Shown in pieces: positions 48,539 through 56,868 of a stretch of 64,000 bases of DNA. The translations under genes and the position numbers were made by a program. The stretch spans positions 39,904-103,903 of the forward strand of contig CAYNRE010000044.1 in NCBI GenBank assembly GCA_964399535.1, read 5' to 3'. The notes below the pieces were generated by a model. The model made no database searches. It saw nothing but the letters and a program-made list of their open reading frames with translations, and had not been told where the DNA came from. The stretch comes from CAYNRE01 sp964399535. GTDB taxonomy: Bacteria; Planctomycetota; Planctomycetia; Pirellulales; CAYNRE01. Numbering within the stretch: position 1 is the stretch's first letter; each line of letters begins with the position of its first letter.

Positions 48539-51352
48539 TCAGCCTTCGGCCCGCCCGGCCTGCAATAGCTCGAGTGGCTCGACCGCCGCGATCGCGATGG
48601 CTGGACCGGCTGCCGCTGCGAGGCAGAGTGCCAACGTGCCCAAAAAGGCCGGCGCGAGGTGGCTCCAGGGCACGGTGAGCGGTGTGACAGGCCCCCCGTG
48701 AACATTGACATACCGGGTGATCTCGGTGCCACAGTACCCGGCCAGCACGCCAAACGCCAAGCTCAGAAGACCGGCATGCAGGGCGATCAACAACGCCTCG
48801 GAGAGCACTAGCCGCACTAGCGCCAGACGCGTGAACCCCACGGCGCGAAGCACGGCCAGTTCCCAGCGACGGGCACGTACCGAGGCTAGAATGGCGCTGG
48901 CCACACCTAGCGAAGTGGGTATGAGCGTTATCAGGGGAAGAACGCTCAATCCCCAGATGATGTGCCCCCCATGTTCGCGCAGCATCCGCCGGATGCCGGC
49001 CGCTGACGTGACCTGTATTGCGGACGGCGCGGGTTGTCGCCGCTCCTTGGGCGACTCAAGCGTCGTACCGGTCGACCCGAGCACCGTCTCGATCGAATTG
49101 CGCAAACCTTCGTCGGAGATCCCCTCGTCGAGATTCATCCACAAGAACTCGACGCTGGGCTTTTCAAAATCTCGCCGAACCACTTCGAAGGGCGCCAGTA
49201 CCACCGCGGCGGAGCGCGGGCTACGGGCCCGCATGCCAAACTTGGTAAGCCAGTGCCAACCGTCGAGCCGAACGACCCCGGCGATTTCGTACTGCAGCAC
49301 CTTGTGGGGTTGGCCGGGAACGACCACGCTGAATTGATGACCAACGCCAAGGCCGCTCTCGCGAGTGAAATGATCGGGCACTAGGCAGTACCGGCCGCGA
49401 CGAAGTTTGGCCAACGCCTCGGACCGGCTGCCTTGAACAAATCGAAGCACGCAAAGCGGATCGGGGCCCGCGAAGGCCAGCTCGGCATCGAGCCCCACGA
49501 ATAGGCAGTTGTCCTGCCGCGTGACCGTGGCTCGTTCGATCGCCCCCGTAATATCCTCGGCGAACCGCGGCTGTTCGACCGCGAGCGGCAGGCATGGATG
49601 CCCGGCAATGCCAGGAAGGCGGCGTATCGCATCGATTTGGGTGGTGTCGAACGCGCCGCCGCGCCTCTGGACCAACGCGTCGGGCATCCAATCGCCCGGC
49701 TCGAAGGCACCGAGCATCGAGTAGCCCCAGGTCTGCATTGCGGTGAAGAGACCTAGCCCCAGCGTGAGCGAGATGGCCACGCCGAGCGATCGCCAAAGAT
49801 TGGTGGAAAGTTGCAGGGCAACCAGGGGCGGGTCGAGCCGTAGGCAGCGTGCCACGAAAGGACTGAGCAAGCGTTCGCCGGCGAATAGCGCGGTGGGCGC
49901 GGCCAACACAAAACCAACCGCCAACAGCAAAAAGCCGACGATCGCCGGCGCAAATTCGCCATCGGCGCAGCGGTCGGCCTGGGAACGGACCAACGCCGGT
50001 CCGCCGACGACGAGCGAGCCCGCAACCAGAGGCAGCCATTTGGGCAAGCGGACCGGCGCCGATGGCGTTCGCATCGACAAGGCTTCGACGGGCTGAAGCG
50101 ATAACGCCCGGCACGTGGGAAGGATGGCTGCCAGTAGACATCCTCCTAAAGCACTCACGGCCGAAAACGCCAGGCAGCGACCGCCGATGAGCACGCCGCC
50201 TGGAAACCAATCGGGTCGCCAGGCCTGGGCGGCGCCAGCCACGGCCCAGCCGCCGCTGAACCCTAGTCCCCAGCCGAACAATCCCAGCGCCGCGGCTTCC
50301 GTAGCAACGAGCAAAACAACTTGAGCCTTGGTCAAAGCGATCGCCCGAAGCAGGGCGAACTGACGGGTCTTTTCATCGATGCCCATGCTGAGCGTTGTAA
50401 AAACCACGAACAGCGACACCAACAGAGCTAGGCCGGTGGCCACATACGCTTGGGCGCGCACGCTCGAGTTGGTCGAACTGTGGGAAAGCTCGCCCAAGAT
50501 ATCCGAGGTTTGCTGAAGCCTCGCGCCGGGCGCAAGCGGCGCGTACTCGGTCGAGAATCTCCGGCGAAACTCGGCTGGGTCCGCCCCGGCTGCGAGTTGG
50601 ACTCCGAAGTAGCTGTTCTCGGCCGGGGCCCCGGCGAGTTGTTCGGCGAGTGAACGGGGAACAAACAGGGCCGCGTCGGCAGGCCCCGTTTCGAGCACTT
50701 CGACCCGCATCGAAGGCATATCGGCACGCAATTGCATCGGCGGTAGCGGTGGCTGCTGTTCCATAAGCCCGATGATTCGCAGCACCGCTGGCGATTCGTT
50801 GCGCCCGCGGCTGACAGCGACCTGGTCGTTGAGTTCCAGTTGCAAGTCGGCGGCCGTGCGTCCGCTGATAACCGCCACGGCGGCGTCGCGATCACCGGGC
50901 TGAAACCAGCGACCTTGGCTCATTGGGTACGGAGGTTCGGCGGCCTCGGTGCCGACGAGCATTGGCGAGCCGCCCGACCTGTTCGGCCGAGCTGCCTTCG
51001 GCTGCTGGGGCGCTATTCGCGCCCGGGTCTGGTATGCCGAGTCGATTGCGGCGACACCCACGTCGGCGGCGAGCGCAGCCCTCAGCCGTTCGGGCAAAAC
51101 CGGAGTCGATCGTTCCGCAAACTGGGGCAGTCGCTGGGAAGTTGGAGGAACGACCAGGAAGTCGTACCTCCCCAGGTAAGCTTTGCCAAACTGGCCAATG
51201 GCTAGGTGCAACGCATCGTAACCGCCGACTACCCAGGTCAACATGCAGACACTGACGGCGACGGCCAATGCCGCGAGCCCGAATCGAAAGCGGTACGCGC
51301 GCACCTGGCGCAGCATCAATTGGGCCAGGAACGGTAGCCCGTATTCGCTCAT
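48539..51352 (-). CDS. FtsX/MacB-family ABC transporter permease
   Basis: A 937-residue permease with two FtsX-type modules. The first membrane helix is FGLAALAVAVSVCMLTWVVG, followed by a large periplasmic domain. A three-helix core follows (AYVATGLALLVSLFVVFTTL and next), then a second half with the same layout ending LAPAFLGTLALCLAAAAGPA, PIAIAAVEPLELLQAG. Families of this kind extract or move lipoproteins, peptides or drugs across the envelope and are not importers. ATG 51352 has GGTGA upstream. It lies 46 bases after the ATPase gene, its partner, at the end of a four-gene unit. Confidence 0.9.
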   Translation of the reverse strand: MSEYGLPFLAQLMLRQVRAYRFRFGLAALAVAVSVCMLTWVVGGYDALHLAIGQFGKAYLGRYDFLVVPPTSQRLPQFAERSTPVLPERLRAALAADVGVAAIDSAYQTRARIAPQQPKAARPNRSGGSPMLVGTEAAEPPYPMSQGRWFQPGDRDAAVAVISGRTAADLQLELNDQVAVSRGRNESPAVLRIIGLMEQQPPLPPMQLRADMPSMRVEVLETGPADAALFVPRSLAEQLAGAPAENSYFGVQLAAGADPAEFRRRFSTEYAPLAPGARLQQTSDILGELSHSSTNSSVRAQAYVATGLALLVSLFVVFTTLSMGIDEKTRQFALLRAIALTKAQVVLLVATEAAALGLFGWGLGFSGGWAVAGAAQAWRPDWFPGGVLIGGRCLAFSAVSALGGCLLAAILPTCRALSLQPVEALSMRTPSAPVRLPKWLPLVAGSLVVGGPALVRSQADRCADGEFAPAIVGFLLLAVGFVLAAPTALFAGERLLSPFVARCLRLDPPLVALQLSTNLWRSLGVAISLTLGLGLFTAMQTWGYSMLGAFEPGDWMPDALVQRRGGAFDTTQIDAIRRLPGIAGHPCLPLAVEQPRFAEDITGAIERATVTRQDNCLFVGLDAELAFAGPDPLCVLRFVQGSRSEALAKLRRGRYCLVPDHFTRESGLGVGHQFSVVVPGQPHKVLQYEIAGVVRLDGWHWLTKFGMRARSPRSAAVVLAPFEVVRRDFEKPSVEFLWMNLDEGISDEGLRNSIETVLGSTGTTLESPKERRQPAPSAIQVTSAAGIRRMLREHGGHIIWGLSVLPLITLIPTSLGVASAILASVRARRWELAVLRAVGFTRLALVRLVLSEALLIALHAGLLSLAFGVLAGYCGTEITRYVNVHGGPVTPLTVPWSHLAPAFLGTLALCLAAAAGPAIAIAAVEPLELLQAGRAEG

Positions 51353-51398
51353 ATAGTTCACCACGGTGCTGCCGTATTAACACGCCCAGACAGAGGAA

Positions 51399-52244
51399 CT
51401 AGCCGGCCGCACCCGACTGGACTGGTGGGGTGAGGGAAGAGCCGTGACAAGTTTCGCCAGTGTGCTGGATCAGTTCGTGGTATCCCCGCGAGACAGCCAG
51501 CGGATCGGGCTCGGCCGCGGTCGAAAACTGTCCGCACAGGCGGCCGTCGTTCATCACCAGCACCGACTGCGACCACGCGGCGACGCTCGCCTCGTGAGTG
51601 ACGATCAAGATGGTGCGACCCTGTTGCTGGCAGAGTTCTCTAAGGAGCCGGCAAACTTCCTGGCCGGTTGTGGAATCGAGGCAGCCAGTGGGCTCGTCGG
51701 CCAGCACAATTGCTGGGTCGGTGATCAGCGCCCGGGCAATCGCCACCCGCTGCTGTTCTCCGCCGCTGAGCGCATCAGGTCGATGATGACGGCGACCTGC
51801 CAGATCCAATCGCTCTAGAAGCGCTTCGAGCCGGGGCCCCGCGTCGGCACCCTGACCGCCGGCCGCCAAGGGAAGCAAGATGTTTTGTTCCGCGGTTAGC
51901 GCCGGAATCAGGTTAAAAGACTGAAAGACCAAACCAATATGGTTCCTGCGAAACCGGGTTAGCGCTTCGTCGTCGAGCGTCGCCAGGTTTACGTCGTCGA
52001 CCAGAATCTGTCCGGCATCGGGCTGGGTGAGCCCAGCCAGTAGGTGGAGCAGTGTGCTCTTTCCGCACCCACTTGGCCCCATGACCGCCACGAGCGACGA
52101 CCTTCGAAGGGACAGGTCGATCGACCGCAGGGCGGGAACTATCTGGTTACCCCGTGAGTACCGTTTTGAAACGCCAACGGCGCGCACAGCCCAGCAGCTC
52201 TTCTCCGATTGGCTCGTTGATTTGGCGGCCGACGATGGGGTCAT
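51399..52244 (-). CDS. LolD/MacB-type ABC transporter ATP-binding protein
   Basis: A 281-residue ATPase. Walker A is GPSGCGKSTLLHLLAGL, the Q loop GLVFQSFNLIPALTAEQN, the signature LSGGEQQRVAIARAL, Walker B AIVLADEPTGCLD, and the switch His is in VTHEASVA. This set is typical of the LolD/MacB/FtsE class that powers FtsX-type permeases. ATG 52244 overlaps the stop codon of the lipoprotein gene (ATGA), showing coupling. A longer reading to 52691 overlaps that gene and lacks family features. Confidence 0.96.
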   Translation of the reverse strand: MTPSSAAKSTSQSEKSCWAVRAVGVSKRYSRGNQIVPALRSIDLSLRRSSLVAVMGPSGCGKSTLLHLLAGLTQPDAGQILVDDVNLATLDDEALTRFRRNHIGLVFQSFNLIPALTAEQNILLPLAAGGQGADAGPRLEALLERLDLAGRRHHRPDALSGGEQQRVAIARALITDPAIVLADEPTGCLDSTTGQEVCRLLRELCQQQGRTILIVTHEASVAAWSQSVLVMNDGRLCGQFSTAAEPDPLAVSRGYHELIQHTGETCHGSSLTPPVQSGAAG

Positions 52245-52732
52245 GGCACGGCTCCGGTTAGCTCGAGCCGCAGCGGCGGATTTTCGCCGGCCGTGACTTC
52301 GAGCATGGCGGCCGGGGTCTGCGCATTCCCATATCGTGCGCGAAGTCGATCGTCGCCCAGCATTACCTCTCCCAGGTCGTTCACCACCCGTAGCGGCCAA
52401 AGCACTGTCACGGCGTACGAGCCTCTGGGCAACCCATCGCCGGCAACGTAGGTGGTTGTCTGAAACGAGCCATCGACCTGGACCAAGGCCATGGGGATTG
52501 AGCGCAGCTCGTCGACCGGATCGGCCGCGTGGAAGTAAACGAGTGCCCCCTCGGCCGGGAGGCCATCGACCAGTACCTCGCCCCGCACCTGGTACGTGGG
52601 CAGACGAACCGGTTCCATTTGCCCACAGCCGACTGCACCGATCGTGGCGCAAAGTGCCCCCGCCAGCACGGCGCCGCGCGGCAAGTCCCACGCGCCAGGT
52701 AAGGCCGACAGGCTCGATGGAGAACGGTTCAT
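52241..52732 (-). CDS. Lipoprotein with carboxypeptidase-regulatory-like beta domain
   Basis: A 163-residue lipoprotein. The signal region (GAVLAGALCATIGAVGC) ends in a lipobox-like cysteine. The rest is a compact beta domain: YQVRGEVLVDGLPAEGALVY, DGSFQTTTYVAGDGLPRGSY and AVTVLWPL, like transthyretin/CarboxypepD_reg proteins common next to planctomycete pseudopilins. It starts one base after the pseudopilin stop codon (TAG-C-ATG) and overlaps the ATPase start. It may be a substrate or partner of the ABC transporter. Confidence 0.85.
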   Translation of the reverse strand: MNRSPSSLSALPGAWDLPRGAVLAGALCATIGAVGCGQMEPVRLPTYQVRGEVLVDGLPAEGALVYFHAADPVDELRSIPMALVQVDGSFQTTTYVAGDGLPRGSYAVTVLWPLRVVNDLGEVMLGDDRLRARYGNAQTPAAMLEVTAGENPPLRLELTGAVP

Positions 52733-52733
52733 G

Positions 52734-53801
52734 CTACTGCCCGGCGAGTGCATCGACCGGTACTAGCCCGGCGCGCGTCAACAGGTCGAACGTGACCCTG
52801 ACCGGAATTTGGGAGTGGAGAAACCGCACGCTGCCGTCGCAGAGCGCCACGTTGGCCCCGGTGGGGTGGCTGCTGTAGATACCCTGGCTGTTGTTGCAAT
52901 TGATCGCGCAGGTGGCCCCGATCAGTTTTCCAGTGCCGTCGTAGCCCGTGTAGCTGGCGATACGAAACGAGGCCCAGGCCATATACCAGTTTGGGAAGAG
53001 CAACTCCGTATTATTGGGCAACGGGCTACCCAGCACATAGTGCATCGGTCGGCCCGATTGTTCGAAGATGAGAATGGTGTTGGAAAAACCGTCTTTGATC
53101 CACTTGGCCAGGTGCGGTTTGTTCTCTTCTTCGTTGCCGTAGAGCACCGGCCTCAACTCAGGATTGTAGGGGGCACACGGTGGATCGCAGTGAACCCCGG
53201 CCGCTTGGGCCGAGGCCGAATTCAGCAGATAGGCCACCGAGTAATCGGCCACCGCGCCCTGAGTACCGCTGAGCACTCCCGCCGAATTCTTGATTGGGAT
53301 CAGGTCGCCCATCGGACGCGAAGGCGTGGTGGGGCAGATGGCAACCGGCAACACGGAACGCACCGCGGCTTCGTTCTCGACGGCGTGGAAATTCTTGTCG
53401 AGCCGGTATTTCTCGGCGATCGGCTTTCCCTCCAGGTACGGCAGAAGATCGACGATCCAACCGTGTTGCTGCCCCGTGGTGGTGATACGCGAAGGGGGAA
53501 ACGATCCCTTCGACTCCAGGTAGCCCTGAAACGCCAAAATGAGCTGGCGCTGGTTGTTAGCGCACCAGGTGCGCCGCGCCGCTTCGCGAGCCGTTTGCAC
53601 GGCTGGCAGCAAAAGCGCCACCAAGATGCCGATGATCACAATGGTCACCAGCAACTCGATCAAGCTGAATCCACGCCTAACAGTCTGTTGAAATATGCCG
53701 TCGTGGCATATTTCAACCTTGCCAAGTGCGGAGCCAAGCTCCGCACGGCTCGCAAAACAACGACTTACGTCGCCATTTTGAGATCGCCTTCCTGCGATCA
53801 T
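52734..53801 (-). CDS. DUF1559 pseudopilin-like protein (prepilin N-methylation motif, H-X9-DG ending)
   Basis: A 355-residue protein. The prepilin helix GFSLIELLVTIVIIGILVAL, followed by LPAVQTAREAARR, begins about residue 42. The C-terminal H-X9-DG motif is HPTGANVALCDGS. Such proteins are numerous in Planctomycetes and probably sit in the membrane as minor pseudopilins; their role is unknown. The start is a puzzle: the in-frame ATG at 53801 lies inside repeat copy 2, so the first 40 residues are translated from the repeat element, and the leader would be unusually long. No closer in-frame start codon exists. It heads the pseudopilin-lipoprotein-ABC unit. Confidence 0.88.
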   Translation of the reverse strand: MIAGRRSQNGDVSRCFASRAELGSALGKVEICHDGIFQQTVRRGFSLIELLVTIVIIGILVALLLPAVQTAREAARRTWCANNQRQLILAFQGYLESKGSFPPSRITTTGQQHGWIVDLLPYLEGKPIAEKYRLDKNFHAVENEAAVRSVLPVAICPTTPSRPMGDLIPIKNSAGVLSGTQGAVADYSVAYLLNSASAQAAGVHCDPPCAPYNPELRPVLYGNEEENKPHLAKWIKDGFSNTILIFEQSGRPMHYVLGSPLPNNTELLFPNWYMAWASFRIASYTGYDGTGKLIGATCAINCNNSQGIYSSHPTGANVALCDGSVRFLHSQIPVRVTFDLLTRAGLVPVDALAGQ

Positions 53802-53833
53802 GCAGCCCGTTGAATACTTCGACAGGCTGCTAA
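53670..53833 (-). repeat. Multi-hairpin repeat element, copy 2
   Basis: About 164 bases, inverted relative to copy 1 at 30631-30795 and matching it over its entire length. Read on the minus strand the stems are ATCGC/GCGAT, GCGAC/GTCGT, GTGCGGAGC/GCTCCGCAC (loop TTG) and a perfect 12-base-pair TTGAAATATGCC/GGCATATTTCAA with loop ACGAC. The element runs into the 5' end of the pseudopilin gene and supplies its N-terminal codons. Confidence 0.85.
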
Positions 53834-54062
53834 GGGAGAGGGAGCCCACCTGGCAAACGGTAGACCCCCGTCGGGTGGTGAGTCGAGCACGATCCATGCG
53901 CACCGCACTTTATGGCCAGCATTTGGAGCGCCGCTCCCTTGCGGGGAGGCTGGGCAATTGCCACGGGCCGTGGAGGGAAGCAAACCGTGTACCGAACCTT
54001 CGGAAACGACTAACCGCAAGGCAGCGCGTACCGCAGACTTCCATTCTGCTTCCAATCAATGG
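53834..54062. other. Gene-free stretch between repeat copy 2 and the palindrome
   Basis: About 230 bases with no convincing ORF. The minus-strand pseudopilin promoter, if outside the repeat, should be here; no clear -35/-10 pair is seen. Confidence 0.4.
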
Positions 54063-54089
54063 AGCGCTGTCGAATTGTTCGACAGCGCT
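54063..54089. promoter_or_regulatory. Perfect 12-base-pair palindrome (candidate enhancer-binding site)
   Basis: AGCGCTGTCGAA (54063-54074) and TTCGACAGCGCT (54078-54089) are exact inverted repeats around TTG. It lies about 140 bases upstream of the -24 element of the sigma-54 promoter, in the usual range for an upstream activator site. No T-run follows, so a terminator is unlikely. Confidence 0.5.
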
Positions 54090-54213
54090 GTCGATCCTAA
54101 CGACTACCACGGCCCACACCGTCCAGCCCACGAGGACGGAAAGTTTGCCCGGGGCTTCCTGCTTCTCTAGACGGTGTACAGAGATTGAGCATCGTCTCCG
54201 CATCGGTTGACGG

Positions 54214-54230
54214 TTTGGCACGGCGATTGC
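54214..54230 (+). promoter_or_regulatory. Consensus sigma-54 (RpoN) promoter
   Basis: The 17 bases TTGGCACGGCGATTGCA fit the sigma-54 consensus YTGGCACGRNNNTTGCW at every defined position, with the GG (-24) at 54216-54217 and the GC (-12) at 54228-54229. Transcription would start near 54241, about 130 bases before the PEP-CTERM gene. Confidence 0.85.
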
Positions 54231-54373
54231 AGTTCCGCCGGCACCACCCACACCTGCCTGCTTCCACGCTTGCGAAGCACCTTAGCCCTTACTCGCCACG
54301 GTCGGCAGACGGTGACAACGTGTCCGCCAGTTGGCGACTTGACTCAGCAACCATTTGAGGGAGGTGTTTACGC

Positions 54374-55519
54374 ATGCTTCAGTCGGTTCTCGGTGAGACG
54401 AATAGAGGGCGAATGAAAGGTACTGGACAAAACCCCTTGGCCTGGCTGGCGATTGCCTGCTGGGCGGTGCTGGGGCCGGCTCAGGCTTTGGCTGGACCGG
54501 TCACCGTAGACTGGGTTTCAGTGGGCGACCCAGGGAACGACCCGGAGGAATCGACGACCGAAGCCGTTTATGGCGCGGTCGGCTACACCTATCAAATCAG
54601 CAAGTTCTTGATCACCAATACCCAGTGGGTCGAATTTCTTAACGCCAAGGACCCCACGGGTGCCAACACGCTGGCGCTCTACAGCACCGCAATGACCTCC
54701 AACGCCATCGGCGGAATTAACTACGATGCCTCTGCCGCGGACGGCAGCAAATACTCGGTGAAGTCTGGCCATGGCCAGCAGCCCGTGACCTCGGTTTCGT
54801 ATTACGACGCCGCCCGCTTTGCCAACTGGCTCCAGAACGGCCAGGGCAACGGCGACACCGAATCGGGTGCCTACACGCTGCTTGGGGGAACGCCCACGCC
54901 GAGCAACTCGGGCAGCCTGGTGCGCAACTCTGATGCGATCATCGCCTTGCCCACCGAGAACGAGTTCTATAAGGCGGCATTCTACGACCCAAATAAAGAG
55001 GGGGGCGCCGGCTACTGGGACTACGCCACGGGGTCGGACTCGCCACCGGTGTCGACAATGCCGCCCGGAACGCCCGGCACTCCGGCAGCCAACTACTTCA
55101 ACCTGGTGACCGGCTTTGCCGTAACTGGCGATGGAGTTCCGGCATACAATCCCAACGGAGTCTTCGTGGGCGGAACGACCGATCCCACGATTGATTACCT
55201 GACCGACGTCGGCGCGTTTGTGTACTCGCCCAGCCCTTGGGGCACGTTTGATCAAAGCGGGCTGGTCTGGGAATGGCTCGACGATCCGCTACGGGGATTT
55301 GACGGGCAGCTCAATTTTGGTCTGCGGGTGCTCCGGGGCGGGCTCTACAGCGGCAAGATCGACTATACTTCGTCCGCCTTTTATTCGGCCGCCGGAGCGG
55401 CGGGCTCGGGCCCCTACGGAATTCGGTTGGTCAATTTGGCCGTGCCGGAGCCGAGCACGCTGGTGCTGAGCTTGCTGGCAGCAGTGGGTCTTGTAGTTTG
55501 GAAGCGCCGAAGCACGTGA
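54374..55519 (+). CDS. PEP-CTERM protein with SUMF1/formylglycine-generating-enzyme-like domain
   Basis: A 381-residue exported protein. The signal peptide (LAWLAIACWAVLGPAQALAG) is followed by an FGE-sulfatase-like C-type-lectin fold: YQISKFLITNTQWVEFLNA, PVTSVSYYDAARFANWL, LPTENEFYKAAFYDP, GLVWEWLDD and RVLRGG. The catalytic cysteines of true FGE are absent, so it is probably a binding domain. It ends with a PEP-CTERM sorting tail (VPEPSTLVLSLLAAVGLVVW, then KRRST), cut by an exosortase that is not in this window. ATG 54374 has GGAGGTG eight bases upstream. ATG 54413 with GAGGG is an alternative. It is probably driven by the sigma-54 promoter. Confidence 0.92.
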   Translation: MLQSVLGETNRGRMKGTGQNPLAWLAIACWAVLGPAQALAGPVTVDWVSVGDPGNDPEESTTEAVYGAVGYTYQISKFLITNTQWVEFLNAKDPTGANTLALYSTAMTSNAIGGINYDASAADGSKYSVKSGHGQQPVTSVSYYDAARFANWLQNGQGNGDTESGAYTLLGGTPTPSNSGSLVRNSDAIIALPTENEFYKAAFYDPNKEGGAGYWDYATGSDSPPVSTMPPGTPGTPAANYFNLVTGFAVTGDGVPAYNPNGVFVGGTTDPTIDYLTDVGAFVYSPSPWGTFDQSGLVWEWLDDPLRGFDGQLNFGLRVLRGGLYSGKIDYTSSAFYSAAGAAGSGPYGIRLVNLAVPEPSTLVLSLLAAVGLVVWKRRST

Positions 55520-55562
55520 TGCGAACCGTTTGAACCGGTACTGGGCAATTGCCAGACAGCGA

Positions 55563-55591
55563 GCGCGGGGTGCCTGATAAGCGCCCCGCGC
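55563..55591. terminator. Strong hairpin after the PEP-CTERM gene
   Basis: GCGCGGGGTGC and GCGCCCCGCGC form an 11-base-pair stem (one T-G pair) with loop CTGATAA, 44 bases after the stop codon. No T-run follows, so it may be a transcript-stabilising hairpin and not a rho-independent terminator. Confidence 0.45.
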
Positions 55592-55652
55592 CGGCGTCTG
55601 GTTCGTGGTCTTTCAGAGACCTGAAAACCTCCGAGCAATAGGAGTGCGGAAC

Positions 55653-56777
55653 GTGAAGTTTTGTCGAACCGCCGGGCATGGCGCTTGGACCGCCGGATTG
55701 CTGATCGCACTAACCGTCTCGCCCTGCGCTGCTCAGGATGCCGGCGAGAACCAACCGTCGCTGGTGCGCACGATCGAACAGGGGCTCGCGTTCCTGCGCA
55801 GTAACCAGGCGGCCGACGGATCGTATAGCCGGCAAGTCGGTCCGGGAATCACAGCCCTGGCCACGGCGGCCATGCTGCGCAATGGACGCCCGGTCGACGA
55901 CCCGCGGGTGGCCCGCAGCCTGGAATACCTGGAAGGTTTCGTTCAAGGCGACGGAAGCATCAGCACCGAACGCCCGGGCACGACCAACTACGACACCTGT
56001 ATTTGCCTTATGTGTTTTGCGCTGGCCAATAAAGACGGTCGCTATCGCAAGGTGATCTCCGACGCGCAACAGTTTCTCAAGACAGCACAGCACGACGAGG
56101 GCGAAGACCGCGGTCCGGACGACACCGATTACGGGGGTCTCGGCTACGTGATGCGCTCGGCCGGGTGCGACCTCTCGAATACCCACATGATGCTCGAAGC
56201 ACTGGAGGCTGCCGGCGACGGGCCAGACGACCCCGCCGTGCAGCGCGCGATTGTTTTCGTGTCGCGCTGCCAGAACCTGGAGAGTGAATACAACACGCTT
56301 AAATTCGCGGCTCAGATCAACGACGGGGGCTTTTACTACTCGCCGCTGGGCGAAGGGGGAAGCGCCGCAGGCAAGGACGATCGAGGCGCCTTGCGCAGCT
56401 ACGGGTCGATGACCTACGCAGGCCTGAAGAGCATGGTTTACGCGGGGCTCACGGCCGACGACCCGCGCGTCAAGGCGGCCACCCAATGGCTACATGCCAA
56501 CTACACCGTCGAAGAGAACCCTGGCCTGGGAACCGCGGGGTTGTATTACTACTATCACCTCATGGCCAAGGCGCTTGATGCCCTGGGTTCGCCGGTGTTT
56601 GCCGACGGGGCTGGCGTGGACCACGACTGGCGCCGAGAACTGACGGTGGCGCTGGCGGCCCGGCAGAAGGATTCGGGCGCCTGGATCAACGAGAACAATC
56701 GCTGGTACGAGAGCGATCCGAACCTGTCGACTTCGTTCGCGCTGTTGGCGCTTTCTTACTGCCGGCCGGCGGAGTAG
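55653..56777 (+). CDS. Secreted prenyltransferase/squalene-oxidase-repeat protein
   Basis: A 374-residue protein with a signal peptide (AWTAGLLIALTVSPCAAQ) and alpha/alpha-barrel repeats of the squalene-hopene cyclase/prenyltransferase type (GLAFLRSNQAADGSYSRQVG; YLEGFVQGDGSISTERPGT; QKDSGAWINENNRWYESDPN). The DxDD cyclase motif is absent and export is predicted, so it is not a terpene cyclase; binding or complement-like functions are possible. GTG 55653 is chosen because AGGAG lies eight bases upstream and the signal follows at once; a reading from ATG 55605 adds 16 residues. It follows the PEP-CTERM gene on the same strand. Confidence 0.85.
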   Translation: MKFCRTAGHGAWTAGLLIALTVSPCAAQDAGENQPSLVRTIEQGLAFLRSNQAADGSYSRQVGPGITALATAAMLRNGRPVDDPRVARSLEYLEGFVQGDGSISTERPGTTNYDTCICLMCFALANKDGRYRKVISDAQQFLKTAQHDEGEDRGPDDTDYGGLGYVMRSAGCDLSNTHMMLEALEAAGDGPDDPAVQRAIVFVSRCQNLESEYNTLKFAAQINDGGFYYSPLGEGGSAAGKDDRGALRSYGSMTYAGLKSMVYAGLTADDPRVKAATQWLHANYTVEENPGLGTAGLYYYYHLMAKALDALGSPVFADGAGVDHDWRRELTVALAARQKDSGAWINENNRWYESDPNLSTSFALLALSYCRPAE

Positions 56778-56868
56778 CCCGGCCGGCCGGCGGCGGATAT
56801 TCGCGGGCGAAACACTCGGCCCATTTTTGCGACCGATTCTCCTTCAAACCGATTCTCCCGGTCGATGG

